Positions 44,339 to 53,871 are shown, counted from the first letter of the stretch. The stretch: DNA of 64,000 nt from Streptomyces sp. AJS327 (GCF_013450295.1 NZ_SKBR01000001.1:2120501-2184500), one strand, 5' to 3'. Translations and numbers: made by a program. Notes: generated from the sequence alone by a model not told the origin.

Positions 44339-47300
44339 CGCCCACGCCCCCGCGCGGCGGGGGCGCCCGCGGGGACCTCAGCGGCCGGGTGGCGCTGGTC
44401 ACCGGCGGCGCCCGGAACATCGGCAGGGCGATCGCCACCGCGCTCGCGGAGCGCGGCGCGTACGTCCTCGTCAACTACTTCCACTCGCACGAGGAGGCCA
44501 AGGAGACCCTGCGGGACCTGCGCGCCCGTGGCGCCCGCGCCGACCTGCTGCGCGCCTCGGTCGCCAGGCCGGAGCAGGTCACCAGGATGTTCGCGGAGAT
44601 CGAGCGCCGGGTGGGCCGTCTGGACGTCCTCGTCAACAACGCCGCCGACGGCGCCCTGTTACCCGTGGACGAGGTTACCGACGCCCACCTCGACCGGGCG
44701 CTGGAGACCAACCTGAAGGGCGGACTGCGCTGCGCCCGGGCCGCCGCGCCGCTGATGGAGCGGCACGGCGGCGGGTCGATCGTCACCGTCTCCGCGCTGG
44801 GCGGCTCGCAGTTGGTAATGGCCAACTACCTGGCCTGCGCCCCCGCCAAGGCCGCCGCGGAGGCGGCGACCCGCTACCTGGCGGTGGAGCTGGCACCGCG
44901 CGACATCCGCGTCAACACCGCCTCCGCCGCGATGCTGACCAGCCCCGTCGCGGACGCCTTCCCCCGCGCCGGAGCCATGCGGCGGGCCATCGCCGACGCC
45001 ACGCCGCTGGGCCAACGGCTGGGCACGCCCGAGGAGTTCGCGGAGGTGGTGGCCTTCCTCGCCTCCGATAGCGCCAGCTGGATCACCGGTCAGCTGGTAC
45101 TCGCGGACGGCGGTCTCAGCCTCGGCGCCCCCCTGCTCTCCCCGGGCGCCGAGGACCCCGCCGCCGACCCGGTCCCCGCCCCGCCCCCGGCGGCCGTGGC
45201 CCCCGGCGCGGAGCCCGCGCCCCCGGCGCCGGAGCCGTCCGCGAGCCCCGCCGGAACGGAACCGTCGGCGAGCCCGTCCCGGCCCCCGGCGCCGGAACCG
45301 GCGGTCACCGGGGTGCGCGCCACCACCGAACCCGGTGCCGCCGTCGCCGAACCCCGTGCCGGGAGCGCGGCGGCCGCCACCGGGGCGGTGGGGGACGGTA
45401 CCGGCGGCGAGGAGATCGCCGTCGTCGGGATGGGGCTGGCCGTCAGCGGCGCCAGCGACCCGGAGGAGTTCTGGGCGCTGCGCACCACCGGGCGGGAGCT
45501 GTTCACCGAGGTGCCGCCGGACCGCTGGGACCGGGCGCGCTTCTCCTCGCCCGACCACGCCGAGGAGGACAAGTCCTACCAGGACACCTGTGTCTTCATC
45601 ACCGACTTCCGCCCCGAACCAGCCGCCCTGGAGGGGCTGTCCACCGAGCCGGACGAGGCGGAGCTGACCACGCTCTGGCTGCGCCACTCGCTCGTCCAGG
45701 CGCTGGACGGCGTCCGGCGGACGGAGCGCGACCGGTTCTCCTTCCACGTCGGCTACACCGCCGACGGCAGCCAGCACCTGGAGGAGGCCGGGATCCTCGC
45801 CTCCGTGCGGCACCTGATGGCCGAGGCCACCGCCGACCCGGAGCTGCGCGCCGCCGTCGGGCGGGTGCTCTCCCGCCGCTACCACCGGGGGGCCGGGACA
45901 CCGCGCTTCCTGCCGCACCAGGTGGGAGAGGAGGCCATGGCCGGGATCCTGCCGGGGGACACCCGGGTGCAGATGGTCGACACCGCCTGCTCCTCCTCGC
46001 TGTACGCGATCGACCTCGGCATGAAGGACCTGCTCAGCGGGGCGCGGTCCATCGCGGTCTGCGGCGGCGCCTTCGCGCTGGCCCCCCGCGGCACCGTCCT
46101 GTTCTCCAAGCTCAAGGGGTTGTCCCGGCGCGGGGCCGTGCACGCGCTGGACGCCGAGGCCGACGGCGTCATCTTCGCCGACGGCGCCGGGGTCGTCGTC
46201 CTCAAACGGCTCAGCCGCGCCCGGGCCGACGGCGACCGGGTGCTGGGCGTGCTGACCGCCTTCGGCGCCTCCTCCGACGGCCGGGGCAAGGCCATCTACG
46301 CCCCCAGCTCCACCGGCCAGGACCTCGCGGTGCGGCGCGCGCTCGCGCCCGGCGGCACCGGCGGGACCGCCGTGGACTGGGTGAACGCGCACGCCACCGG
46401 CACGCCCGTGGGGGACCTCGCCGAGTTCACCACCCTCCGCGAGCACTACGGGACCGAACGGCCCGCGCTGGTCACCTCCAACAAGTCGCTGATCGGCCAC
46501 ACCGGTTGGGCGGCCGGGGTGGTCTCCCTCGCCGAGTGCCTGCTCGGCCTGCGTGAGGAGACCGTGCCGGGGCAGTTCCGCTTCCGCTCCGCCCCCGAGG
46601 CCTTCGCCCTCGACTCGACCCGGCTGGAGATCACCGCCGAGCCGCGCCCCTGGACCCCCCGGGCCGACGGCAGCCCCCGGACCGCCGCCATCTCCGGGTT
46701 CGGCTTCGGCGGCACCAACGCCCATCTGCTCGTCACCGAGCCGGGGGCGGCCGCGCACCGGCCAGCCGGGCCCGCCGCCGGGCCCGCTCCCGCCCCCGCC
46801 GAGCGGATCGCCCTGGTCGGCTGGTCGGCCAGGCTGCCCGGCGCGGAGAGCCCCGCCCGGGTACGGGAGTGGCTCGCCGGGGACCTCGCGGTGGACCCGG
46901 GCTGGGGGGAGACCTACCCCGCGCCACCCTTCCAGCAGGTACGGATGCCCCCGGCGACCGTACGGGCCATCGACCGCTGCCAGCTGATGGCCGTCCAGTG
47001 CGCCCACGCGCTCCGCGACCAACTGCCCGAGTTCTGGCGGGAGCACGCCGCGCGCACCGGTGTGGTGCTCGGGAACATGGGCCCCACCAGGGCCGCCATG
47101 CGCTACGCCGCCCGCTGCTACCTCGACGACGTCGAACACGCCCTGCGCACCGGGCCCGAGACCGCGCACGTCCCCGAACTGCCAGGGCTGCTGGAGCGGT
47201 TGAGGGAGCGGGTACGGGACGCCATCCCGCCGTCGAACGAGGACTCCTTCCCGGGCATCATGCCCAACATCATCTCGGCGCGGGTGGCCAACACCTTCGA

Positions 47301-50300
47301 CCTGCACGGCCCGAACCTCACCGTCGACGCCGGACTCGCCTCCACGCTCTCGGCGTTCGGCACCGCGATGCGCTATCTGCGCAGCGGCGAGCTGGACTTC
47401 GTCCTCGCCGGTGGCATCAACGGCAACAGCCTCCCGGAGTACGGCGACCTGCTGACCGGTGTCCTCGGCCGGGAGCCGGACGCGGCGGGGCCGCCGCCCA
47501 CCGCCGAGGGCGCGTTCCTCTTCGCCCTGACCACCGAGAGCCGGGCCCGGGAGGCCGGGCTGCCCGTCCTGGCCCTCGTCGACGAGGCGGAGCGGGAGGA
47601 CGGGACGGAGCGCCGGGAGGGCTCCGGCGGCCGGTCCGCCGCGCGCCTCGACTGCGGACCGGCCGGTGCGTACAGCCGCTACCTCGGCGCCTCCGGCGGG
47701 CCGGAGATCCTCCGCGCGCTGCTGGGGATCGCCGCCCCGGACGGGACCGTGGGCCCCGTCGAGCTGAGCTGCCATCCGCGCGGCGCCGGAACCGCCGCGG
47801 ACCTGCTCATCACCCCGCTCCCCGCGCCCGGCGGCCAGGACGCTGACGGCGCGGACGGCGCCGGCGCGGCCAACGGGCCGGGGAGCGTGGGCGCTCCCAC
47901 CTCCCCGGCGGCCGCTACGCCCGGCGCGGGAGAGGCCTCGGACACCGTCCGCCGGTACGTCCCGGAGCTGCGCCCGGACGCCACCGAGCCCACCGGCCCG
48001 GTGGGACCGGCCGTCCCGGACGGCGCCGTCCTGCTGACCGACCGCCCCGCGCTGGCCGCCGAGTTCGCCGGAGCGGCCCACGGCACGACGGTGCTGAGCA
48101 CGGCTCCGCTCAGCGGCGAGCGGCCCGGGTGGCACCACGTCCAGGCCGAGCCGGAGGCGGTGCGGCGGGCGCTCGCCGCCGTCCAGGGGCCGGTGCGGCA
48201 CCTGGTGGCCGTGACCGACCTGAGCGCCGCCGTCCCTCCGGCGACCGCGCCGACGGCGGAGGCCGCGGAGCTGACCGCCCTGCACGACCTGCTCTTCCTC
48301 GTCGTCCAGCAGCGGTACGCCGAACTGGACGACCCCTCCGCCTCGGTGGTCCTCGCGCTGCTCGGCGCGCTGGAGGGGGAGCGCGCGCATCCGCACGCCG
48401 GACTGTTCACCGGCCTCGCCAAGTGCGTCGGCCTGGAGCTGAAGGCCGACTGCCTCGCGCTGCTCACCGGGGAGCGCGCGCCCGCCGCTGCCGCCGCGCT
48501 GACCGGGCGGGAGCGGAGCACCCCGCGCCGCTTCCCCGTCGTGCGCCACGCGGGCGGGCGGCGGCTGGTGCCGTCGCTCGTCCCGAGGGCGGCTGGCCCC
48601 GGCGGCGACCCGGCCCAACGGCCGCCGCTGGGACCGGAGTCGGTCGTGGTGGCGCTCGGCGGAGCGCGTGGTATCACCGCCGAACTGCTGGTGTCGCTCG
48701 CGGAACGGCACCGCTGCCGGATCCACGCGCTGGGCAGCAACCGGATCGATGACTGGCCCGAGGAGTACTTCGAGGGCGGCGACGAGGAGTTCGCCGCCCG
48801 CCGCCCCGCGTTCATCGCCGCCGGGGTCGCGGCGGGCGAGGGCACGGTGGCCCAGCTCAACAGGCGGTTCGACCGGATCGTGGACGCCCGCGCCGCCCGC
48901 CGGAACCTCGCCCGGATGGCCGCGCACAGCGGACCGGACCGGGTGTCCTACCTGCCCTGCGACGCCCGCGACGAGGACTCCGTACGGACCGCCATCGACA
49001 CGGTGACCGCCGCGCACGGCCGGATCGACCTGCTGGTCAACGCGCCGGGCCTGAACCGCTCAGCGCTGATCCGCGACAAGGACCTCGCCGAGTTCCGGCG
49101 GATCCGCGACCTCAAGCTGGCCGCCCACCGCAACCTGAGCCGCGCGCTGGCGGGCCGTCCCCCGCGCCTCTGGTGCGACTTCGGCTCGCTGCTGGGCTAC
49201 TTCGGGCAGCTCGGGGAGGCGGACTACGCCTCCGGCAACGACTACCTCGCCACGGTGGCGGAGTACGCCGGTCGCGGGGCCACGGCCGGGGCGGACGCGG
49301 GGGCGACCGAGTTCGCCATCGGCTGGACCCTCTGGGACGAGGTGGGGATGGGCTCGTCCGCGCTCGTCCGCGACTACTACCGGAAGGCGGGCTCCTACTC
49401 CCACATGCCGGTCGAGGAGGGGGTGCGGCACTTCCTCGCGGAGCTGGACACCGGGGACCGGGTCCCGTCACTGGTCCACCTCGGCGGCGCCGAGCGGGCC
49501 ACGGTGGAGCGCTTCTACCCCGGCTTCCTCGACCCCGAGCCCGGCCCCGGCGGCCACCCGCCCACGGCCTCCGACGCCCCCACACAGGTGCCCACCCCGG
49601 CCTCCGGCCCGGCGCGGGCCGGGGAGCCCGCCACGTCCCGCGCGGGCGACGGCGGCCGGGGGCGGTTCTACCTCCGTGGCGGCCCGGAGCCCGAACCGGA
49701 CGCGGGGGAGCACCCCGCGCTCCGCTTCACCTGCCTCTTCGACCCGCGGACCGACGCCTACCTGGACCACCACCGGGTGCGCGGAGTACCCACGCTCCCG
49801 GGCACCTTCGTCACCGAGATCGCGGCCGAGGCCGCGCTGGAACTGGTGCCCGGCGGCCGCGTCGTCGCCTTCGAGGAGCTGCGCTTCCTGCGCTTCCTCA
49901 AGGTCCGCGCGGACGCCCACCGGACCCCGAAGCGGATCACGGCCCGGGTGACCGACCGGGTCGGTGACCTGACCACCGTGGAGGTACGGGTCAGCCAGGA
50001 CGTGGTCGCCCCCTCCGGGGTCCTGCTCCGCGCCGACCAGCCGCACTTCACCGTCCGGGTGCTGCTGGCGCCCCGCTTCCCGGAGGCCCCGGTCTGGAGC
50101 GACTGGGACGGCGCGGGGGAGCGGCCGGTACCCGACCCGTACCACGCCGAGGCCGCACCGGTGCTGCTCACCGGGCCCTTCCGCGCCACCACCGACACCC
50201 GCCACAACCCGCACGGGGCGCGCGCCCGGTTCCAGCCGCCGCTCGCGGCGGAGACGGACGGCCCCTGGGCGTCGTTCCTGATGCCGGTGGTCCTGCTGGA

Positions 50301-50628
50301 CGCCCTCGCCCGCACGGGGGTCCTGGAGCCGGACGGGGGGTCGCTGCCGGTGGCGGCACCGCTGTCGATCCGCCGCGTCGACCTCTACCAGCAGGCCAAC
50401 GACCTCGAACTGCTCGCCGCGCACGGCGGGTTGGAGCTGTACGTCACCCACCCCGGCTTCCCGGAGCGGGAGGCCGGACAGCGGCCGGAGAACCGCTTCG
50501 TGGCGGTGGCGCCCGACGGCCGGGTGGTCGCGCAGCTGAAGGGGGTGGACGCCACCGTGATCGGCCGGTTCGACACCGCCACCGGTCAGATCCGCCCCGT
50601 CGAGCCCACCGCCCAGGCCGCCCGGTGA
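44335..50628 (+). CDS. Iterative type I polyketide/fatty-acid synthase: ER(FabL-type)-KS-CLF-KR-DH
   Basis: A 2097-residue megasynthase. Residues 14-266 are an SDR most like FabL enoyl-ACP reductase III: TGGARNIG at 23-30, NNAADG at 101-106 and Y165-x6-K172, the ENR spacing, not the Y-x3-K of ketoreductases. After a Pro/Ala linker comes a KS (358-802) with the full triad C552, H686 and H722. A CLF-like domain (822-1163) has Leu1001 where the cysteine would be and is short. A KR (about 1190-1740) has GGARGITAE, S1618, Y1631 and N1635. A double-hotdog DH (about 1765-2085) has H1813 in HRVRGVPTLP and D1989. Codon 109 (44659-44661) is TTA, suggesting bldA dependence. It elongates chains on the ACP of the preceding protein (inference). 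Confidence 0.88.
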   Translation: MTPTPPRGGGARGDLSGRVALVTGGARNIGRAIATALAERGAYVLVNYFHSHEEAKETLRDLRARGARADLLRASVARPEQVTRMFAEIERRVGRLDVLVNNAADGALLPVDEVTDAHLDRALETNLKGGLRCARAAAPLMERHGGGSIVTVSALGGSQLVMANYLACAPAKAAAEAATRYLAVELAPRDIRVNTASAAMLTSPVADAFPRAGAMRRAIADATPLGQRLGTPEEFAEVVAFLASDSASWITGQLVLADGGLSLGAPLLSPGAEDPAADPVPAPPPAAVAPGAEPAPPAPEPSASPAGTEPSASPSRPPAPEPAVTGVRATTEPGAAVAEPRAGSAAAATGAVGDGTGGEEIAVVGMGLAVSGASDPEEFWALRTTGRELFTEVPPDRWDRARFSSPDHAEEDKSYQDTCVFITDFRPEPAALEGLSTEPDEAELTTLWLRHSLVQALDGVRRTERDRFSFHVGYTADGSQHLEEAGILASVRHLMAEATADPELRAAVGRVLSRRYHRGAGTPRFLPHQVGEEAMAGILPGDTRVQMVDTACSSSLYAIDLGMKDLLSGARSIAVCGGAFALAPRGTVLFSKLKGLSRRGAVHALDAEADGVIFADGAGVVVLKRLSRARADGDRVLGVLTAFGASSDGRGKAIYAPSSTGQDLAVRRALAPGGTGGTAVDWVNAHATGTPVGDLAEFTTLREHYGTERPALVTSNKSLIGHTGWAAGVVSLAECLLGLREETVPGQFRFRSAPEAFALDSTRLEITAEPRPWTPRADGSPRTAAISGFGFGGTNAHLLVTEPGAAAHRPAGPAAGPAPAPAERIALVGWSARLPGAESPARVREWLAGDLAVDPGWGETYPAPPFQQVRMPPATVRAIDRCQLMAVQCAHALRDQLPEFWREHAARTGVVLGNMGPTRAAMRYAARCYLDDVEHALRTGPETAHVPELPGLLERLRERVRDAIPPSNEDSFPGIMPNIISARVANTFDLHGPNLTVDAGLASTLSAFGTAMRYLRSGELDFVLAGGINGNSLPEYGDLLTGVLGREPDAAGPPPTAEGAFLFALTTESRAREAGLPVLALVDEAEREDGTERREGSGGRSAARLDCGPAGAYSRYLGASGGPEILRALLGIAAPDGTVGPVELSCHPRGAGTAADLLITPLPAPGGQDADGADGAGAANGPGSVGAPTSPAAATPGAGEASDTVRRYVPELRPDATEPTGPVGPAVPDGAVLLTDRPALAAEFAGAAHGTTVLSTAPLSGERPGWHHVQAEPEAVRRALAAVQGPVRHLVAVTDLSAAVPPATAPTAEAAELTALHDLLFLVVQQRYAELDDPSASVVLALLGALEGERAHPHAGLFTGLAKCVGLELKADCLALLTGERAPAAAAALTGRERSTPRRFPVVRHAGGRRLVPSLVPRAAGPGGDPAQRPPLGPESVVVALGGARGITAELLVSLAERHRCRIHALGSNRIDDWPEEYFEGGDEEFAARRPAFIAAGVAAGEGTVAQLNRRFDRIVDARAARRNLARMAAHSGPDRVSYLPCDARDEDSVRTAIDTVTAAHGRIDLLVNAPGLNRSALIRDKDLAEFRRIRDLKLAAHRNLSRALAGRPPRLWCDFGSLLGYFGQLGEADYASGNDYLATVAEYAGRGATAGADAGATEFAIGWTLWDEVGMGSSALVRDYYRKAGSYSHMPVEEGVRHFLAELDTGDRVPSLVHLGGAERATVERFYPGFLDPEPGPGGHPPTASDAPTQVPTPASGPARAGEPATSRAGDGGRGRFYLRGGPEPEPDAGEHPALRFTCLFDPRTDAYLDHHRVRGVPTLPGTFVTEIAAEAALELVPGGRVVAFEELRFLRFLKVRADAHRTPKRITARVTDRVGDLTTVEVRVSQDVVAPSGVLLRADQPHFTVRVLLAPRFPEAPVWSDWDGAGERPVPDPYHAEAAPVLLTGPFRATTDTRHNPHGARARFQPPLAAETDGPWASFLMPVVLLDALARTGVLEPDGGSLPVAAPLSIRRVDLYQQANDLELLAAHGGLELYVTHPGFPEREAGQRPENRFVAVAPDGRVVAQLKGVDATVIGRFDTATGQIRPVEPTAQAAR

Positions 50629-53171
50629 CCGCCGTGCGCACGCCCGCCATCCCCGCCGGGCCGCCCCGCGCGGCGGACCCGGGGCCGGGCCCCGCCCCGG
50701 ACCCCGGCCCCGGGGACGGTGTCCGCCCGGTGCGGCGGATGGTGTGGCGGCTGACGCCCGCCCCGGCCGGAGGCGCCCAACGGGCGCTGACCGGGCGGCG
50801 GACAGCCGTCATCGGCGGGACGCCCGCACTGGCCGCGCGGGTCCGGGACGCGCTGCGCGCCCGGGGCGCCGAGGTGGCCGGGGAGCGGGAGGAGGCCGGT
50901 GGCCCCGTCCCGTCCCTGCTGGTGGACCTCACCCTCGCGGAGCCCTTCACCCCGGCGGCGGCCGGGAGGTGGCGGGAGGCGCTGCCGCGCACCGTCGATT
51001 GGCTGCGGCACTGCTACGCGCGGTGGAGCGCGGAGACCGCCACCGGCAGCGTCGGCTATATCGCCGTCACCTACCTCGGCGGGGGCATGGGCCAGCACCC
51101 CGACGACGACCTCGCCCAGCCCCTCGGCGGGCTCTGGGCCGGACTCGCCAAGACCCTCCACCGGGAGCTGCCCAACTGCGCGGCGCGGGTCCTCGACACC
51201 TCGCTCGGCGACCTCGCCGCCCTGCCGGAGCGGATCGTGGAGGAGGCCGGGCGGACCGGCCTCACCGAGATCGGCCACCGGGACGGACGGCGCTGGACGC
51301 TCACCCCCGAGACCCCGCCGCCCGGGCCGCCCGCCGTGCGCTGGACGGCCGCCGACACGGTGCTGGTCAGCGGCGGCGGACGCGGCCTCGGCATGGCCCT
51401 GGCCCGGGCGCTGACCCGGGAGTTCGGGCTGCGCGCCGTGGTGACGGGACGCACCGCGCTCCCCCCGGAGGAGAGCTGGGAGGCGATGACGCCGAAGGCG
51501 CTGGACGCCCGCCGGGCCGAACTGTGGGCCGGGCACCGCGCGGGCCGCCCGGTGGCCGACATCCGGCGCGACATCGTCCGCGCGGAGGGACTGTGGGAGG
51601 TCGTCGGCAACCTCCGCTCGGCCCGCGCCGAGGGACTGCGCGTCGACTACCTGCCCTGCGACGTCACCGACCCGGAGGCCGTCCGCGCGCTGGTGGCGGG
51701 GCTCCCGGGACTGACGGCGGTGGTGCACAACGCCGGACTCGACCGGCCCGCGCGGCTGCCGCGCAAGAGCGACGCCGACATCGCGGAGGTCGTCTCCGTC
51801 AAGGTCGACGCCTTCGTCCACCTGGTGGAGGCGGTCCGCGACCGGGAGCTGAAGGTGCTCTGCGCCGTCGGCTCGCTGACCGGCCGACTGGGCGGCATGG
51901 TCGGCCAGTTCGACTACGCGGCCGCCAACGACTGCCTGGCCCGGCTGGGCCGCTGGGCCCAGCGGCGGGTGACCTTCCCCGTACAGGTCCTGGCCTGGCC
52001 CACCTGGGCGCGGCTCGGCCTGATCGCGAACTACGAGGCGAGCCTGCGCTACATGGCGGCCCTCGCGGTGGAGGAGGGGCTGGCGCACTGGCGGGCCGAG
52101 CTGCTGGCCGGGACCTCCGGGGAGGTCAGCTTCGTCGGGCCGCTGGGCCGCGCGCTGGACCCGGTGCAGGCCGTCGGCTACCCCATGCCGCCGAGCCTGC
52201 CCGGGTACCGGGAGACCTACCCCAGGGTCTTCCACCTCGGCACCCCCGAGACCTACGCGCCGGGTGAACGGCTCTCCGGCCACGTCCAGTTCGACGCGGC
52301 CAGCGCCCCGGTGCTGCGGGACTTCACCGTGCGCGGCGCCCCCGCGCTGCCCGTCGGGCTGCTGCTGGAGAGCGCGGCGCGGGCCGCCGAGTGGCTGCTG
52401 CCGCCGGACGGCGAACCGGCCCTGCTGGCGGTGGAGGAGCTGACGGTCCCGTGGTCGCTGCTGCGCTGCGGACCCGACGGGCGGCTGCGGCTCCACCGCG
52501 CGCTGCGCCTCGGCCCGGGTACCGCGCGGCCCGACGGGACGGCGGCGGAGGGGGAGCGGTGGAGCGTGGAGGCCGTCTTCCGCCCCGCCCCGCACCCCCC
52601 GGAGGAGAGCGGCCCCCCGGAGCACGACGGCCCGCCGGGAGTGGAGGGCGGCCCGGAGGGGGCAGGTGGTCAGGACGGGGCGGGCGGCCAGGAGGAGGAG
52701 CCCGTCGCCCGCTTCCGGCTCGTCTTCGGCGCCGCGCCGCACACCGCCCCGTCCGGGCCGCCCGCCCGGCCCGCCGCCCGCCCCGCGTCCGGCCCGGTGC
52801 TGCTGACCGGCGAACCGGTGCTGCGCTGGCGCGGGTTGGCCGTCCCGCTGGCCGGCTGGCGGCCCGACGGGCCCGGCCGCTCCGCGGCCGAGGTGCGTCG
52901 CTGCCATCCCGAGGACCTGTGGGCGCTGCCCCAACCGCCCGCCCTGGCCCTGCCGTTGGCGCCGATCGAGAACGTGGTGCGCGCCGTGACCCGGCGGGTG
53001 CCCGGACTGTCCAGCACACCCGACCCGCTGGTCCTGCACGCCCTGCGGCTGCACGGCCCCGAGCCGGAGCGGACCCGGATCAGCGCGGACCCCGCGCTGG
53101 GCGTCTGGCGGATCACCGCCACCGACGGCTCCCCGGTGGCCGTCCTGGAGGGGCCGCCCACCCCCAGCTGA
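50625..53171 (+). CDS. PKS ketoreductase with inactive-looking dehydratase domain (KR-DH0)
   Basis: An 848-residue protein. After a Pro-rich leader, residues about 40-240 look like the structural half of a KR. The catalytic half (245-480) has VSGGGRGLG at 248-256, S417, Y431 and N435, and looks active. Residues about 540-848 resemble a double-hotdog DH, but the HxxxGxxxxP motif reads FTVRGAPALP: Phe567 stands in place of the catalytic histidine. A Gly/Glu-rich insert of about 50 residues (near 655-700) splits this region. It may be structural, or act as a product-shaping domain. It is coupled by ATGA-type overlap to the megasynthase. Confidence 0.85.
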   Translation: MTAVRTPAIPAGPPRAADPGPGPAPDPGPGDGVRPVRRMVWRLTPAPAGGAQRALTGRRTAVIGGTPALAARVRDALRARGAEVAGEREEAGGPVPSLLVDLTLAEPFTPAAAGRWREALPRTVDWLRHCYARWSAETATGSVGYIAVTYLGGGMGQHPDDDLAQPLGGLWAGLAKTLHRELPNCAARVLDTSLGDLAALPERIVEEAGRTGLTEIGHRDGRRWTLTPETPPPGPPAVRWTAADTVLVSGGGRGLGMALARALTREFGLRAVVTGRTALPPEESWEAMTPKALDARRAELWAGHRAGRPVADIRRDIVRAEGLWEVVGNLRSARAEGLRVDYLPCDVTDPEAVRALVAGLPGLTAVVHNAGLDRPARLPRKSDADIAEVVSVKVDAFVHLVEAVRDRELKVLCAVGSLTGRLGGMVGQFDYAAANDCLARLGRWAQRRVTFPVQVLAWPTWARLGLIANYEASLRYMAALAVEEGLAHWRAELLAGTSGEVSFVGPLGRALDPVQAVGYPMPPSLPGYRETYPRVFHLGTPETYAPGERLSGHVQFDAASAPVLRDFTVRGAPALPVGLLLESAARAAEWLLPPDGEPALLAVEELTVPWSLLRCGPDGRLRLHRALRLGPGTARPDGTAAEGERWSVEAVFRPAPHPPEESGPPEHDGPPGVEGGPEGAGGQDGAGGQEEEPVARFRLVFGAAPHTAPSGPPARPAARPASGPVLLTGEPVLRWRGLAVPLAGWRPDGPGRSAAEVRRCHPEDLWALPQPPALALPLAPIENVVRAVTRRVPGLSSTPDPLVLHALRLHGPEPERTRISADPALGVWRITATDGSPVAVLEGPPTPS

Positions 53172-53242
53172 CCCCGCCCCGGGCGAACCCGCCCCGACCC
53201 CGACCGGCCAGCCGACTAACCGACCGGCTAACCGGCAACCGA

Positions 53243-53320
53243 CCGGCCGACCCCCCGGCTCCCGGCGAACACCGACGGGCACCGGCCGACCCCCCGGCTC
53301 CCGGCGAACACCGACGGGCA
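53243..53320. repeat. Two perfect 39-bp tandem repeats in the intergenic region after the PKS genes
   Basis: 53243-53281 and 53282-53320 are identical. They lie in a 274-bp spacer made largely of CCGAC/CCGGC-like motifs, with shorter degenerate copies on both sides. This looks like slipped-strand expansion; effects on transcription are unknown. Confidence 0.8.
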
Positions 53321-53445
53321 CCGACCGACCAGCGACCGCGCACCGGGCGACACCGAGCCCACCAGCCCTCCCAGCCCACGGAGTACCGAACACACCCAGC
53401 GCACGGAGCACCGACCGGACCGGACCGCGACCCCGAAGGAGCACC

Positions 53446-53871
53446 ATGACCACCTCAGCCGTCAGCGCCAACCGCCGGGTCCTGGAGCACTACTACGAGG
53501 AGTGCCTCAACAAGGGCAACCTCGACGCCGTCCACGCCAAGGCCGTCCCCGACCACGTCAGCCACGGCACCGTCGCGGAGGGCTTCGAGGGCGTCGAACA
53601 CCTGCGGGAGTGGGTGCGCATCCAGCGCGCCTCCTTCCCCGACCTGCACGTCGTCGTCGAGGACTGGATCGAGGAGGGGGACAAGGTCGTCCAGCGCTTC
53701 ACCGCGCGCGGCTCGCACACCGGTGACGACTACCACGGCATCCCCGCCTCCGGACGGAGCTTCGAGATCTGGGGCATCGTCATCGACTGGTTCGAGAACG
53801 GCAAGATCGTCGAGAGCTGGTTCTCGATGGACGGTCTCGAACTCGCCAAACAGCTCGGGGCCCTCGGATGA
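53446..53871 (+). CDS. SnoaL-like (NTF2-fold) protein
   Basis: A 141-residue protein of the SnoaL/ester-cyclase family. It has a typical N-terminal helix (RRVLEHYYEECLNKGNLDAV), DHVSHG and the late VIDWFENGKIVESWFSMD strand pair. Relatives cyclise polyketides by aldol chemistry, hydroxylate them, or open epoxides; several polyether ring-forming epoxide hydrolases share this fold. A GAAGGAG ribosome site precedes the ATG. The stop overlaps the start of the SDR gene by 4 bp. It is probably a tailoring enzyme of the cluster. Confidence 0.85.
   Translation: MTTSAVSANRRVLEHYYEECLNKGNLDAVHAKAVPDHVSHGTVAEGFEGVEHLREWVRIQRASFPDLHVVVEDWIEEGDKVVQRFTARGSHTGDDYHGIPASGRSFEIWGIVIDWFENGKIVESWFSMDGLELAKQLGALG

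Noticed and set aside
44659..49017. A 1452-codon open frame on the minus strand inside the megasynthase gene
   Set aside because: It is antisense to a frame with intact KS, CLF and KR motifs, and its sequence is Gly/Arg/Val-rich without any domain. This is the usual shadow effect of high G+C DNA.
44335..50628. Possible enediyne-type PKS
   Set aside because: Enediyne synthases are KS-AT-ACP-KR-DH-PPTase in one chain. Here AT and ACP are on another protein, a CLF follows the KS, there is no PPTase, and no enediyne cassette genes accompany it.
50586..53471. A 961-codon minus-strand frame over the third PKS gene
   Set aside because: Low-complexity Gly/Arg-rich translation opposite a gene with clear KR motifs.
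53446..53871. SnoaL-like protein as evidence of an aromatic type II PKS
   Set aside because: There is no stand-alone KS-alpha/KS-beta/ACP set, aromatase or cyclase; the synthase is type I and reducing.
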